DNA from: Cloeon dipterum | Lineage: Eukaryota; Arthropoda; Insecta; Ephemeroptera; Baetidae | Reading direction: 5' to 3' | NCBI RefSeq assembly: GCF_949628265.1 | Contig: NC_088788.1 | Coordinates: 30,490,335 to 30,554,334 of the forward strand | Length of the DNA stretch: 64,000 nt | Part shown: in pieces, positions 36,561 to 48,864 of the stretch | Layout of the letters: each line of letters starts with the position of its first letter | How positions within the stretch are numbered: the stretch's first letter is position 1 | Made by a program: the position numbers and the translations under genes | Notes under the pieces: generated by a model | The model's input: the letters and a program-made list of their open reading frames with translations, nothing else | What the model was told of the DNA's origin: nothing | Databases searched by the model: none

Positions 36561-39500
36561 CAGAGGGAAATGCTTTAAGACGATTCTATTCGCTTGAACA
36601 CTGATTATTGCAGTTTTAGACGATTTTTAGTGTTAAAATTTCATGATTCGTGCTCATTTGATCGTCCCATGACGTGTGGAAACCCAGAAAAAAGTTGAAC
36701 GTCTAAAATTCACAGTCCTATGTATGACTAATACCCTTTTTGCATACAATACATGAGCCAACGGGCAGAATTTTTAATGAAAATTGCAACTATTTTTAAT
36801 TTTATACGTATTGGTTTAGAAATTAAAATATTTCCACTGACCATCCCCCTTAAAAATCCTATCTTTCATTGATACCTTTTAATTCTAACAAATTGGACAC
36901 CAGATCTTCACTGCTGCGAGAGGAGCGATGACAGTAACTGCAGGAATGCTTGTTTGCGAACGTTGCGAACCATGACTATGGACCGCGAGTTAGTGCAAAC
37001 GCTGCAGGACGGTGGTTGTGGTGTCCCAATGGTGTCTGATATGGTAAGTTTCCAGTGCAGTTTCCACCCGCAAACCTTTTACACTTCCCCCCAGATGTGG
37101 CCGTGCTTAATGCAGGCTGGCAAACCGGAGCCAGGCAGGATTTCAAACGGCGCGTCCAGGGAGAAGTCGCGGATAGATCTCACAGGGATTGACAGCGCAA
37201 AACTCGTCTGCTGCAACCAGGCAAACAGTGCGTCCTGTTATAACCTCTGCAGATTGGCCTTCTCCAACGATTGGAACCGTCTAATTTTGTCCTTCTACAG
37301 CAATTGCCTCTCGCAACCCAGCGAGGAGAGGCTCGTCCGTTGCATCACAGAAGGTAAACATTTTTACTCTAACGTTCAGCCGCTGAGTTATAGTATAAAG
37401 CCAAACTCATACCCTCAGTATAATTTATCAATTAAATACTCGATTTAAAAAAAAAATCAACTCAGTAATTTTTTCAATCCATATTAAGAGTTTCAAGATT
37501 TTTAATTTAACCTAGAAGCTATTACAGTTGTAAAGAGTGTCTAAAATTTGAAATTTTGAAAGCGCAAATAGCGGAAAATTTGCCAAAGGAAAATTTCCAT
37601 ATAATTTCAACCCCTGAAAGATGTAAAAAGTAAGATCAAATTTTTATTAATGAGTGTACTCTACTTGACAAAAAAAATAGTCAACCATCTGAAATTTGCT
37701 GCCCTATTTAGTTATTTATTATTAGCGAAGTCACAAATAATCATTTCTCATTAAAATATTTGTTTCAGTGGAAGAGCCCTGTGAGCTCGGCTGCGATGGC
37801 CTCAGCTTCTGCACAAACCTGAACCACAGGCCAACCCAGTTGTTTCGCAGCTGCAGCCGCCAGTTTGACGAGGCAGCCCAGCTTGACGTAGCTCTCAGGC
37901 AGCAGCAGGGTTTCATCAACATTTCCAGCTTCTTGCTGCCCATGCGCAACATCTCGCAATGCAGCCCTGAAACGTGGAAGGCGGTCGCCTGTGTCCTGCA
38001 CACCAGGCCTTGCCACCCAGCCTCACACACTTCCAACATTTGCTACGAGGTAAAAATAATACGACACTTTTTGTTTCATTCTCCAGTTCATCAAAAGTTC
38101 CACATTAAATTTAATTTTACTCGTTCGCGTGGGGAGATTGTGGAATGTAGCCTTGACCGATGAAGAATGTTTTTTATTTAAGATGTTAGAACAAATCGGT
38201 GAAATATTCCGTAGTTAGAGGAAATGAAAAAATTGTGTAAGGAGATGAATGACAACGGTGCTAGTGTGGCTCATTCACTTCTGCTTGACTCTGCTTTTGT
38301 GTCCTATATGTAGCAAATTGCAAAATTTCTCCTTTGCGACGACAAATAGCCATCCTTTTATACAAAATAATAATTGTTAAATTGTTTCAGGACTGTCTGG
38401 ACTTGCTGAACGAGTGCGTAGACGACACTCGCCTGCCGCAGGGGTCGACACCGGAGTCATTGTGCAGTCGGCTCTCCCCTCAGGGTGCATCCTGCATTTC
38501 CCTGCAGGACTTCATGCAGCCGAACCCTGAGTGGGTCGATGCGACGCTGGACCTACAGGTGACTTCACCCTGCCGCGGTGACCCTTGCAACGAGTCGCAG
38601 GTGTGCATCGTCAACCGCAACTGCCCCGCTGGAAAAGCGTGTCCCAAATATTCCTGCGTTGATGGTGCGAGTTTTAAATAATTGGTACATTGCGCAAAAG
38701 AACTGACGGGTTGGTTTATAGGGTGTCGCCTGGGAGACGTGTCCAAGTACGTGGTGCCTCAGGGCACCTACATGCGGCTGCCTGTGGTGAAGGCCGGTAA
38801 AAATTGCTTCAAGATTTGCCAGTGCTCGGCCAAAGGTGGCGCTGAAAACTGCAGCCACTCGTTTTGCTACCTGTACGACAGCTGCATGTACGGGTCGCAC
38901 AAGATCAGTAAGTCTTTCTTTGCATTTTAATATTCAGAATGATCTGACTAATGGCCTTGTTTAGACCACACCGACACATTTTACATCGATTGCAACCAGT
39001 GCAGCTGCAACGCGGGAGAAATCACGTGCAGTAAGAAGCACTGCGGCACCAGAGCCTTTTCCAGCCTGCCCTGCAACTGCCCGCCGCATCACATGCCCGT
39101 GTGCGGAAAAAACGGCAACACCTACCCTTCTGCCTGCCTTGCTAAGTAATTAAAAAAACACATACATTCTTTTAAATTGTTTCAAATGCTAATTCGAAAA
39201 TTAAAAAAGATATTATGACCAACCTTTTTGAGATATTGATTTCATTAGTTCTGCCTATTTCATCTTTTCAAATATCAATTTCACCACAACTTACAAAAAT
39301 TATTTCTCAGGTGCGCCGGTCTGAAGGACGCGGACTTCAAAATAGGTCCTTGCTCCAGCCAGGACCCGTGTGATCCGAACCCTTGCGGCGCTGGCCTCCG
39401 CTGCGTGCCTTCGCGCCAGGTGTGCCTCTCCCTAGTACACAATGTCTGTCCTCAGTTTGAATGTGGTGAGTTTTTTTTAACTCTTTCTGCCAGAACAAGT

Positions 39501-40939
39501 TTTAATTTTGAGATCATAGTGGACGCAAGATCCTCATGCAAAGGAGTACCGCATGAAAAAGTGTGCGATACAGACAACCAAGAGCACCCCAACCTCTGCT
39601 TCCTTGTGCAATACAATAAAAGGCTTGCGTATAAAGGACCGTGCTTGGTAAGAATTTCTTTCCAGAAAATATGATAATAATCACTTACAAATGAATAAGT
39701 GATAAATTGGACACCTTTTTTGTATCTCTTTGAATATCCCAAAGAGGGTAATTGATTTATTTAGAGTTAATTAATACACGTTAATTTGTGGCATTCTCTT
39801 TACTGGGCTATTGGTCTTAATGAACGAAAGTTATTAAATTTATTGATAATTGTGAAGCTATCTTGTTCCTTTGGGACACCCAATATTTTAGTGTGGAAAA
39901 TCAATCAAAAACACATTTTTACTAACAGTTCTTACAAAAATTTAAAATTTGGTCGAAACACCTCTCCTGAATCATAGCAAAATGAGCAATTTTGTAAGAT
40001 TTTTAGCCAGTTGGGATAGTTTTACATTAGATGAAAATTTCAAAATTAATATGGTTTTAACTACTGCAATTTGCATGCTCATTTATAATTTCCATGATTG
40101 GAAGCTCAGAAAAAATTTCCAGGATGATTTCAAATTTCACAGCCCTACTTTTACATCAGTAATTTCAATTATCAAGCCCCCCTTAAATTAATTAAAAGCT
40201 TGATATATGTTATTTTATTTATATTAAAAAATATACGGTATAATTTATTAAAATTGACCAGATAAATTTTAATAAGTGTTAATATGTATATTTGATTTAG
40301 GTCAACTGCAAGTGGACAGGAGTCGTGTGCGGCACTGACGGTCAAAACCACCTATCTGAGTGTGCTGCACTGGCCGCCCGCGTGGCTGTGGACTACGAGG
40401 GGCCATGTCAGGCCGTCGGCCTCGCCCTGCCGACGGCTGCCCCACAATGCGGCGCGACAGTTCGGTGTCGACCGCTGGCGGCCGCTGGATGTGCTGCGGC
40501 AACGCCCCCCGGCTCTTGCTGTCCCGCGTGCGGCGGCGCCCTCAGGCTGCTGGTGAGCCAGAAACAGGCCGACCGAGCCGCTTTGACCATCCGCAAGACG
40601 GCCTTCTCGGTGGCCACCGTGCTGGACGCGCTGGAGCGACTCGTGCAAACCGCCGAGTGCAGACTGCTCGGCCACCTCACCATCGAAGCAGACTTATTCG
40701 TGCAGGTGCGGCCGATCTCGGCCACACCATCCGCTCTCCAGCTGGCCGCCTGCGTGGCCGAGGCCCAAAAACTGGCCGCCCTCGTGCAGACGGCCAATCC
40801 ACGCCTGCTCAGCCAGCTCAGCCTTTCTGTGCTGACAGCGGCCGCCGTCGTCCACGAACCTGCGGCCACGGCCGCCTCGGCCTTATTCGCACCCGCGTGG
40901 CCGCTGGCCGCCCTTCTGGCTGCACTCTTCGTTCTGTGA
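23269..40939 (+). CDS. RECK: RECK, GPI-anchored cysteine-rich protein with Kazal motifs
   Basis: Exons: 23269-23454, 31395-31478, 32935-32971, 35420-35583, 35692-35887, 36904-37043, 37095-37353, 37769-38049, 38391-38664, 38722-38907, 38965-39145, 39311-39465, 39520-39647, 40301-40939. They total 970 codons including the stop (969 residues; the vertebrate protein is about 971). Features in order: signal peptide (1-21); five cysteine-knot repeats, each CC-x7/8-C-x3-C (first at Cys48-Cys49); the frizzled-like block starting EEPCELGC; an EGF-like region; three Kazal-type motifs (MPVCGKNGNTYPSAC, KVCDTDNQEHPNLC, VVCGTDGQNHLSEC); and a hydrophobic Ala/Leu tail suited to GPI attachment. Known roles are restraining membrane metalloproteinases and acting as a Wnt7 co-receptor with an adhesion GPCR in vertebrates; the role here is inferred. 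AATAAA follows at 41364. Confidence 0.96.
23455..31394 (+). other. RECK intron 1 (7.9 kb)
   Basis: Largest intron of the gene, directly after the signal-peptide exon. It mixes AT-rich DNA with CpG- and GAGA-containing islands (about 24000-24240, 26370-26900, 28980-29160, 29700-30140) and a TATT repeat at 29066-29093. Such a first intron often carries enhancers; that is inference. Open stretches here have no family features. Confidence 0.7.
31479..32934 (+). other. RECK intron 2
   Basis: 1.46-kb intron ahead of the 37-bp microexon. AT-rich, with no gene seen. Confidence 0.75.
32972..35419 (+). other. RECK intron 3, hosting a U6 snRNA gene
   Basis: 2.4-kb intron. Apart from the U6 gene at 35085-35190, it has a moderately GC-rich stretch at 34500-34880 containing a CCGGTTGCATA word. 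Confidence 0.75.
35085..35190 (+). ncRNA. U6: U6 spliceosomal snRNA
   Basis: Catalytic RNA of the spliceosome, transcribed by RNA polymerase III. From base 18 on it follows the universal U6 sequence: ACATATACTAAAATTGGAAC, the ACAGAGA box, the AGC triad (GATTAGCATGG), the internal stem-loop GCCCCTGCGCAAGGATGAC, and a 3' T-run at 35187-35193. The 5' stem-loop differs in sequence but keeps its shape (GTAG/CTAC plus CTC/GAG around TTCG, with the single U bulge). One base differs late (CGCAAAATCG, usually CGCAAATTCG). Upstream, GACTAGTTTT at 35033-35042 resembles an insect PSEA element, but I see no TATA box near -30. A retro-copy remains possible, although the compensated stem argues for function. 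It lies in a RECK intron on the same strand. Confidence 0.87.
35888..36903 (+). other. RECK intron 5
   Basis: 1-kb AT-rich intron containing the AT dinucleotide microsatellite at 36504-36559. Confidence 0.8.
36504..36559. repeat. (AT)n microsatellite
   Basis: About 28 uninterrupted AT units in an intron. Confidence 0.97.
37354..37768 (+). other. RECK intron 7
   Basis: AT-rich intron. Nothing else seen. Confidence 0.75.
38050..38390 (+). other. RECK intron 8
   Basis: AT-rich intron. Nothing else seen. Confidence 0.75.
39648..40300 (+). other. RECK intron 13
   Basis: AT-rich intron ahead of the large last exon. Nothing else seen. Confidence 0.75.
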
Positions 40940-41363
40940 TAGCAGTTTCAGACTCGTGCAATTGTTACCAACATGCAAAGTGATTGTTACTATGAATAAT
41001 TTAGTGCCTCACTGCGCGCAAAAATTTTAGTCAGTTAAAAGAGCCAAAGTGATACATTAGGAATGGAAACGAAGACACGATCGCCTCTGATTGGTTCTCC
41101 AAGTTCTGTGGCTTTTTCTCTTAAGGCAAGACTGATGAGTTTCGATAACAAAAATGATAAGCAATGTGTGTATTGACCACTTCCTCTGCAAGTGTATTTT
41201 CGTATTTAACTGTCCAAAGAATCAAAAACAGCTCAGGTATTATCGGAGGAAAATATCATCATTGCTACGTATTATGGAATATTACGTATTATGTAATAAA
41301 TGAATGGAAATTATTAAAAACCGTTTGCATTAGTTTATTTGTATGATTTCGTGCGTTCTCCGG

Positions 41364-41369
41364 AATAAA
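41364..41369 (+). terminator. Probable RECK poly(A) signal
   Basis: AATAAA 425 bp downstream of the RECK stop codon, the first canonical hexamer I see in that direction that is followed by a T-rich stretch. Confidence 0.5.
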
Positions 41370-42101
41370 GTTTTGTTTATTTTTGCTATTGTCAATACAT
41401 AAAATAAATTAAAGGATCAAATAGAAAATACGGCAAGAAAGGGCATAGTACTAGCTAACATATTGCAAAAACGATTAATTACAATGTAATCTCTCGCCGC
41501 ACTGAGCCGTAAATGACACATAACAAATTCACTGATCACTTTAAATTTGCAACTCCTATTTACTGTCCTTGCGAAAAGTAGCTTAATATGCTTAATATTA
41601 AATCTTAAGTGGATGTCCTGAGCGCTGTCAGCGATTAGGATTGTTTCAAAGATGCTGAATATAGAAAATATAGATATTAACTTGTATAACTTTAATACAG
41701 ATCAATCATTAAACCCGTCTAAAAGATCATATTTTGGATCCAAAAACACATCAACATTCATTAAATAATTTAATAATAATAGTTAAAAAAGGCGAAAAAC
41801 GTATAAAATAGAACTGGAGTCGTTTATATCTTTCAAAGTTTGAAAAAGGATGTGCAAAATATTCCGTTGACGGGAATTCCAGCTCCACCCGTCCTGACCT
41901 GACATCCTTACAATCAGAAAATTTCAGTCGCAGCATTGTAAAAATTTCGGGTAAAGAGAGCCTTCCCTGTTATGGCTTATAGCGATCGCTCAACCATCAT
42001 ATTTTAGGCATTGAAAGCACAGTATTTTCACTCCAATGTATATTATATATACTTTTTGACCTTATAATTTCATTTGATAGCGAGCTCCACTGCTTTTGGA
42101 A

Positions 42102-42141
42102 TATGCAACCGGCCTGATTCCAAAGCTGCACCGGTTGCATA
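42102..42141. repeat. Perfect 11-bp inverted repeat with Grainyhead-like half sites
   Basis: TATGCAACCGG at 42102-42112 and its exact reverse complement at 42131-42141, separated by 18 bp. Each arm carries an ACCGG/CCGGT core like the Grainyhead AACCGGTT consensus. A hairpin or a paired binding site is possible. Confidence 0.6.
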
Positions 42142-45100
42142 CCTCAGTTAATTTCTCGAATACTGGTTTTAGTTGCACTAGTTAACGCAGCAGCATCGAT
42201 CTGCCCTTTTGCAAAAGGCTTGTACATATTTGCAGAGCCGCTAGAAAATAAAACACGTTCATTTTGCGAAAGTGGTCCGCGAGCTGTCGCTTTGGGCGTC
42301 TCTTCGTCAAGTAAAAAAATTGCGCGATAATTTGGTCTGGACGGGCGGAGAACAGACAGATGATGTTATCAGACGAAGGCAACACGAGTAGCGTGTGCGC
42401 GCGCGATTGCTGGCGAAATCGGCTGCATGGAGCGAAAAGTAAAAGCGAGAAGCAGCTGGAGACGAGACGTTTTCGTCCACCGCCCACGCATTTTTCACGA
42501 CCTTTTTTTCTTTTTTTAGCGGGGTGGAAAAGTAATGACGGTCCCGTTGCGTCGGCAGCGACGCTTGACGCAAGTAAAAAATAGCGAGATGGAAAAGAGA
42601 AGGATGGCACGTACGGCACAGCTCTCGACCACGCCCGGTTGCGGAACTCACCCAAGGCCGCAACTCGCGTATTTTATCCTCTCGCTCGCGCCGCGCAGAT
42701 GCTCCTGGACCGATCTCAAAGATGTTGCGTCATTCCAGACTGACCGAAAGTCGCGTCACGACAGGAAAACACTCGATATGAGGCCGGATTCGAGCTGCGC
42801 ACGCGGAAAAACCTATCATAGCACATCCGACACGCCATCATGATCTGTAGGTAGTAAAAGGAACTGTGTTGTTTGTTTCGTTATTTCAATAAGCGAGAAA
42901 TCAGTTCACGTTAAATGATAATAAAATGCATATAATTATTTTAGAGTCATGGCTTCTCTTTATAAATGACGGTGTTAAATTGTGGTTGTATCCATTACAA
43001 CATTTATATCGCCTGAAAATGTACCATTTTTATCAGTAAATTAATACTGGAAGTGACTCTTTGTTCAGATTCGTAAAACAGTCGCTAAATTATCAGTCAC
43101 GGAATAACATTTTATAAGTCCATTAAGAATTATTCAAATTGAATTCTCCAGCGACTTTCTGATCCTCTAGGCGTGTCCCACTCTAGACAATCTTTGATCA
43201 CAGTCCACAAAGAGACAAATCCCAAAGCCAACTAGGCGACACACATACATACAGAGGAAAGATGAACCTTTCGCAGCAGTTTGGCGGGGCGATTATTGTG
43301 CAGAGGCGCGATCTGGCTGAGTGTTTATGGGCGCAACGCCTCGATGTCTCATTCTCGGGTATTTGCGGAGATGTTGTTAATTTGGCGCGGCGGGCGGATT
43401 TTACGAGCTCGCAATTTATGAATGGGCGACGTGATTTACGAGAGTCTGCGGCCTCGCCCCTCGGACTCGTCTTCGCATACGTGTGCGCGGCGACACACTC
43501 TGTTATAAATTAATAAATAAAAATAAATAAACGCACGGAGCATTGACAATTATTTACGAGAGCATATTTCAAAAGTGCAGCGTGCCGATTGATTTAGCAC
43601 GAGTGCACAAGCGACGTGAAATTAATAAAAGCAAATCATGCAGAAAAACATTAATTACGCGCTCGTCGCGCTCGGCAGAGTGAGGAAATTCGATTCCGAT
43701 TGGGAAAGCCGACTGAAGCGCTGTTCCGCCACTAAAGTTTCATTATTACAACCCGGCGTAACTATGTGATTAATTTGTTTCAAGTATTTATGTAGTCACC
43801 CGACGGTATTTGCTTGTCTCGTTGTATCATGTGTAAGCCACTTGAGTTGATAATTTCTCGTTGCAAATATTTGCTTGCAGACGTGGCCTTTCTGGATTTT
43901 TACCCAAATATCTAGGAATAGCAGATATCCTTCCAACAGTAAAATAGTACATTTATCATAGATTGATATCCTCTTTTTAATTCAATTAAACATAACTCTT
44001 TGTGAAGTAAGTTTATTTCTACTAGGTTTAACAAGAGATAAATTAATAATTGACACAGCAAACGCAAGCAAGGTTCAGAAAGCGATTCATCTTAAAAGAA
44101 AGGTGGTGAAAACAGAAGCAGTTCCTGGTATTAGATCTGTTCATGAACTTGGTAGCCCACGGATGGGAGACTACAGAACGAACAAAATGCATTAATAAAT
44201 AATATGAAAAGGAGCAAGGTTCCATTTAAGGCCGATTGAAATAATCGCTAATTGTTCTTGGAAGCATGCTCATTGTTTTTCTCAGTCGCAAATACACACG
44301 GGCCTTGTTTCTCATAATTCGGAATGCGAGATTATATGTATGGCAGAGAAAAAGGAGATTGGCATCATCTGCTGCGGGTGACAAAAAGCGAGGCTGGGCG
44401 TCGCGAGTGGCGCGCGCAGGGCGGTCGTCGCGCTCTGGGAGGCTCTTGATGCTCTTTGAAAATGAATTTTTCATCTTTCACACACAGCCGGGTCACACTC
44501 AGTTTTAACCCTTTTCACGCCCAGCTCGCCATATTCGCTCGTATAATTTTCGTCGCTCGCCCTTTTTCGCCTCATTGAAAAATTGGATTGAACTGCAAGT
44601 ATGCCACGCACTCACTAATAATAATTACTACATGCTTGCCTGCCTACGATGATCCGCAAATCAATTTTAATATTTTCTCTTTATAAAATCTGATTCAACA
44701 CAAGAGACTTAGTTGTCACTAGTATAATGATGAATTATCCCTCTAAAAAAACCTGCAAAACTGTTGTGTACGTAGTGTCTTTATCACGGCACCGGTAACA
44801 TTTTCATCCCTCAAAATATTGATGGAAACTGATATCGTAATTTCGCAATTATTGCCTTACATGTGTCAATAGCAATCTCGATCAGTAATTTTAGTACTTT
44901 AAAAACTTTCCTTGCGTCTTCAACTTTCTAATCGTTCACAATACACATTGACCTGTTGTCGAAACAAAGTGATTTGAATTGCACCTTGAGTTTAATGGCC
45001 AGGATAGTTAAGTTTCTGTGACACTTACGCAGTTTAGAGTGACTTTAGTTCACCATTGCAATAAAAAACAGGATTTAGTAAGATTTACTGGGGCGCGAAA

Positions 45101-45554
45101 CGATAAGCTGAAAGAGCTGCTTTTAGAGAAAAGCTTTCGGCGCGGCGGAGGTTCCATTTCCTCAAGATGCGTGCACAACCCATAAATGTAAATCAAAAGG
45201 CTTTTTGATTTGCAGGTACACACTGGAGCGGAGAGTTCACCGCGCGAGATGAAAGAAAGGTTGCTCGCGCGACTTGAAACGTACAATTCTGGCGCGCAAA
45301 TAATTTTTATTGTCAAGCATGCGGTGGAACAAGCAGGTGTGCCTTGGCAGGAATCAGGGTGGAGATCTAGATGGCCCTTTGCATATATGTTGGCTTTACA
45401 AGATTATTTTTCTCTCAATTTGATCAGCGCACCTTCGCACGCCAAATAAATAAAAGGCAGACGGTTTTCTAGCGATACCGATTTAATCAGTTTTGGAAAG
45501 CTAACTGGTAAAATATTTTACCAACAAATGAAAATTCCTAGTTGGACAAATACC

Positions 45555-48500
45555 TTAAAACATGAAAGATTCCTGAAGCTTCTCAATTAGGAAAAGCTCA
45601 TGCTCCTTACAGTGCACATCATTCATGGCTGAAGTCTCACATCTCTCGGAGCAGAAAAGGTTGACGTCCAGATACTCTCCATTCATCTCTCGACACTCCT
45701 GGCACACACGGAACTCGGGACAGTCCACCAAACCACACCACCTGCAGTGAGCGATGGGGAAGAAGGTAATCGTGCCAGGCTTCTTCATGAACACCTTCAT
45801 ATTGCGTCCAAGGGTTTCAAGCAGGGTTCCATAGACTTCAGGATTGTCCCTTGCAAAGCTGAGTGAGACAAGAGAAGGATCTTGTAGGGCACCGTGGGGG
45901 TTGAGCCAAGAAGCGAGTGCCTGCTTCAGTTTCGACCAGTCCTCGTCCAAGAATGCCGCGTAGGCCATCGCGAGGGGGTCGAAAGCACACGCGTTGGACG
46001 CAAACTTTCTCTCCACTTTCGATTTCTTATCTTTGGAAACCTGCTTCAGGCCCAGATACATGAGGAGGGCGCCCAACTGCTCATGGCTGACGCCCTGCTG
46101 GGGCTGGCTAATGCGCCTCTTAACTTGCTGCCAGTAGCTCTTGAAATTGTTTTCCTTTGCTCGGCGAGCCACTGCTTCCAGGAGACGGAGGAACTGCTTT
46201 AAGGGCGACGTTTCCCAGTTGAATGAGAATGGTTGCTCATGGACGCCACCATACCGCTTGGCTGTTGTCTTGATGGAATGGAGCACCTTGGCGAAAAAGC
46301 GGTACACCTGTGCTGACCAGGCCTTGAAGTTTGGCCGCCAAATCTGATCGTCGCTGTCAAGTTTAAGGAAAGTGAAGCCCAGAAATACGTCGTCAATGAC
46401 CTCAAACACGTTTTGGGGCAGGCCTGTCCTCTCCAACTCTTTACTGATTGCCTCAGACTTCAACCTGGAAAACGTAGCACTATTTTATATTTAACTGAAA
46501 TTAACACAATTTTCCAGCATATACCTGAGCATTGCATTTGACTCTTCAGCAGTGCAATCAGCCAGCAGAACATCTTCAAAAGTAATACTCGTATGACGGT
46601 TTATGTACTGGCATTTGGATAAATCATAGCTGCTTGTCAGATGGTGCAAAAAGGTGGCGTATTTGGGCAGCAAACTCTGGTCACTTGTACGGGACAATTC
46701 TAGAAAGTGGGCAACCAGAGCAGGAAGCAAGTAGTGCACCACCTGCACCTCCAAGCACAGCTTCCTGGTACCTCGTGGCGCATTCAAAAGGCTTTCATAG
46801 AGCATATAGGCAGTGTTCTTGATCCTTGACTGTAATGTTCAAATAAGACATATATGTAGGATTGAAATTTGATATTTAAGACTTCCACAACACACCTCAA
46901 ATTGCTTGGCCACCATTTCAAATCCAAGAAGAAGGTCAGGATGCCGTGAAATGCTTTCTGACGAAGGGCACTGCTTCTTAAGGTCATCCAGAACCAAAGT
47001 TAAGTTCCAGCTGTCTACTCTTTTCACAACGTCCAACAGAGCTTTTTTGATGCTTTCTTCGGTGATCAAAGGTCCTGCACATCCCACTGCATTTGTGTAT
47101 ACAATGCCTCCGCGTCTGGTAGCGCGGAGCACCGAAACCAAGGAGCCCAGCGACTCAGCAGCTACCACCCTCAAGAACACATTGTAAATATCGGTGATCA
47201 CACCACAATCCTCTCCACGAAATTCACAGAAGCCATCTGTTGGAAAGATAAAGTTTATATAAGTTAGTAAATCCCAATTAGTACAAATTCAATATTTCGT
47301 ATGATTAATTAATTAACCGTTGCAATATTATAATGGTAAGTGTTCTCATTGTAAGAAGTAAGAAATTTTGTTAATTTTCACTCCTCAAAAGATCTCGAAA
47401 CGTTAAATTGGAATATGTAACATATATCACCCCCAACTTGTAAGGAAAGCATTGGGAATATTAAGGCATAAGAATCGGAGAAAATAAATTTTGCCTTCTA
47501 GTTAATACATCGTAAAAGATAATAAATATTATACCTGTGTGCAGGTTCCAATTGTAGAACAAATGCTGGCAGAGTATATAGCCTAGATCATTTTCCATCA
47601 ATTCGTCAAAGATTGCTGGAACTGCCTTTTCGTCAATACCTTTCAGCCAACCAGTCTTGATAATCTTGTCCACGCATAGCTTCACCAATTTGTCTTTAGT
47701 TACATGAGGCATCTCGTCATGTGGTACTAAGCTTGTAATTGAGATGAAACTTGAACTCTTCGGTTTCACAAGCATTGAACCAAAGATCTCATTGTATTTG
47801 CGCCTCGACCAGAAATTCAGATCGTAGACCATGTTGGGGATATTCAGAAAGCCAACGTGCTCAAAATACCGTCTTTGTGGAGACGTGCACTTGTCGCGCG
47901 TCTTGACACTCCATGCCATTCTCTTGAGCGAATCAATTATATTGGTGCATTCCAGACTCATGGCAAACTGAAGAATTGAAATGAGAAGTTTCATTCCTGA
48001 ACCCTTCATCATTTCAATGGTTGCCGAAGTGGCCTCCTCCATATTGGAAGTCTTGCAATTGATGTCCAATACATGGAACACCTCCTTGATAGTTTTCATG
48101 AACAAAGATTGCAGCAAAAAGAGTACTTCAATAATTTCACGGAGACTCGGCGGGAACGTTACGACCGTGAAAAAGGCCATCTGCTCACGTAGCTTCAAAT
48201 ACTCAACGTACACTGCAGCTACCCACTGCTGCAGAATGGAGGGTTGGAAGGGTAGCTGCACCAGAATCCACGGGTCCAAAATGAAGTCTCTTGGCTTGGT
48301 GCACAATTCAAATCCAGGTGTCTGGAAAAGTGATGCAAAAAGTGAGGTTTCTTCAAGTTGAATATATAAATTAATTTTCTCTGCCTAATTTAGGCAGCAT
48401 ATTTTAATTTAACAAAATCGCACCATAAACTTCCTTGTTGTCTTCAGGTAAACGAGGATATTTGGACTTAACAGCAAATCATTTGGTCTGGACATTAGTA

Positions 48501-48864
48501 CTTTGTAGAGCTTTGCGCTATGCGCGTTGTTGGCAAGGAAAAAGTGCAGTGCTGCTTGGAGATTAACAAAGCTGTTGTCCTTTGAAAGCTCCATACTTTT
48601 CATACAGTGGAATCTATATAAGACAAAAAATAAATAGAACACATTATTATGAAATTAAAGATTCAATGTTACTCACTTGGGAGATAGATAATGAGGAAGA
48701 CACTCGTTTAGAATTTTGTATACAAACACGTTGAGCTCCCCTGCTTCAAAGTCGCCTCTCTCCATGAACAGGTCAAAGAATTCTGAATCCTCGATCTCCA
48801 ATTTTTCGTTTGTGTATCCTGTGAGCCATGGCAGGCGAGCAGGATTCACGGGTTTAGACGCCAT
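45555..48864 (-). CDS. Unrecognised 906-residue protein with C-terminal MYND-like zinc cluster
   Basis: Exons in transcript order: 48677-48864, 48424-48613, 47535-48321, 46896-47236, 46525-46829, 45555-46464. Phases match at all five introns and the sum is 907 codons with the stop. The start is the ATG at 48864 (ATGGCGTC). Residues 1-840 look like an alpha-helical globular protein with no motif I know. The end carries a Cys/His cluster: Cys844-x2-Cys847, Cys852, Cys858-x2-Cys861, Cys875-x3-Cys879, then His888-Cys889-x2-His892. The spacing resembles a MYND finger, which mediates protein-protein contacts, but the last ligand would be His rather than Cys. There is no SET domain, so it is not a SMYD methyltransferase. 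There is no signal peptide or membrane segment. It could be a lineage-specific family; I do not assign a function. Confidence 0.85.

Larger units (their letters stand above)
40940..45554. other. Convergent intergenic region
   Basis: Between the 3' ends of RECK and the MYND-like gene. The RECK 3' UTR probably reaches the AATAAA at 41364-41369. Beyond that are an 11-bp inverted repeat at 42102-42141, GC-richer stretches at 42260-42840 and 43250-43720, and AT-rich DNA. I find no gene with family features. Confidence 0.6.

Noticed and set aside
40360..40983. 207-codon open stretch overlapping the last RECK exon
   Set aside because: Out-of-frame shadow; the RECK frame has conserved Kazal cysteines and the GPI tail.
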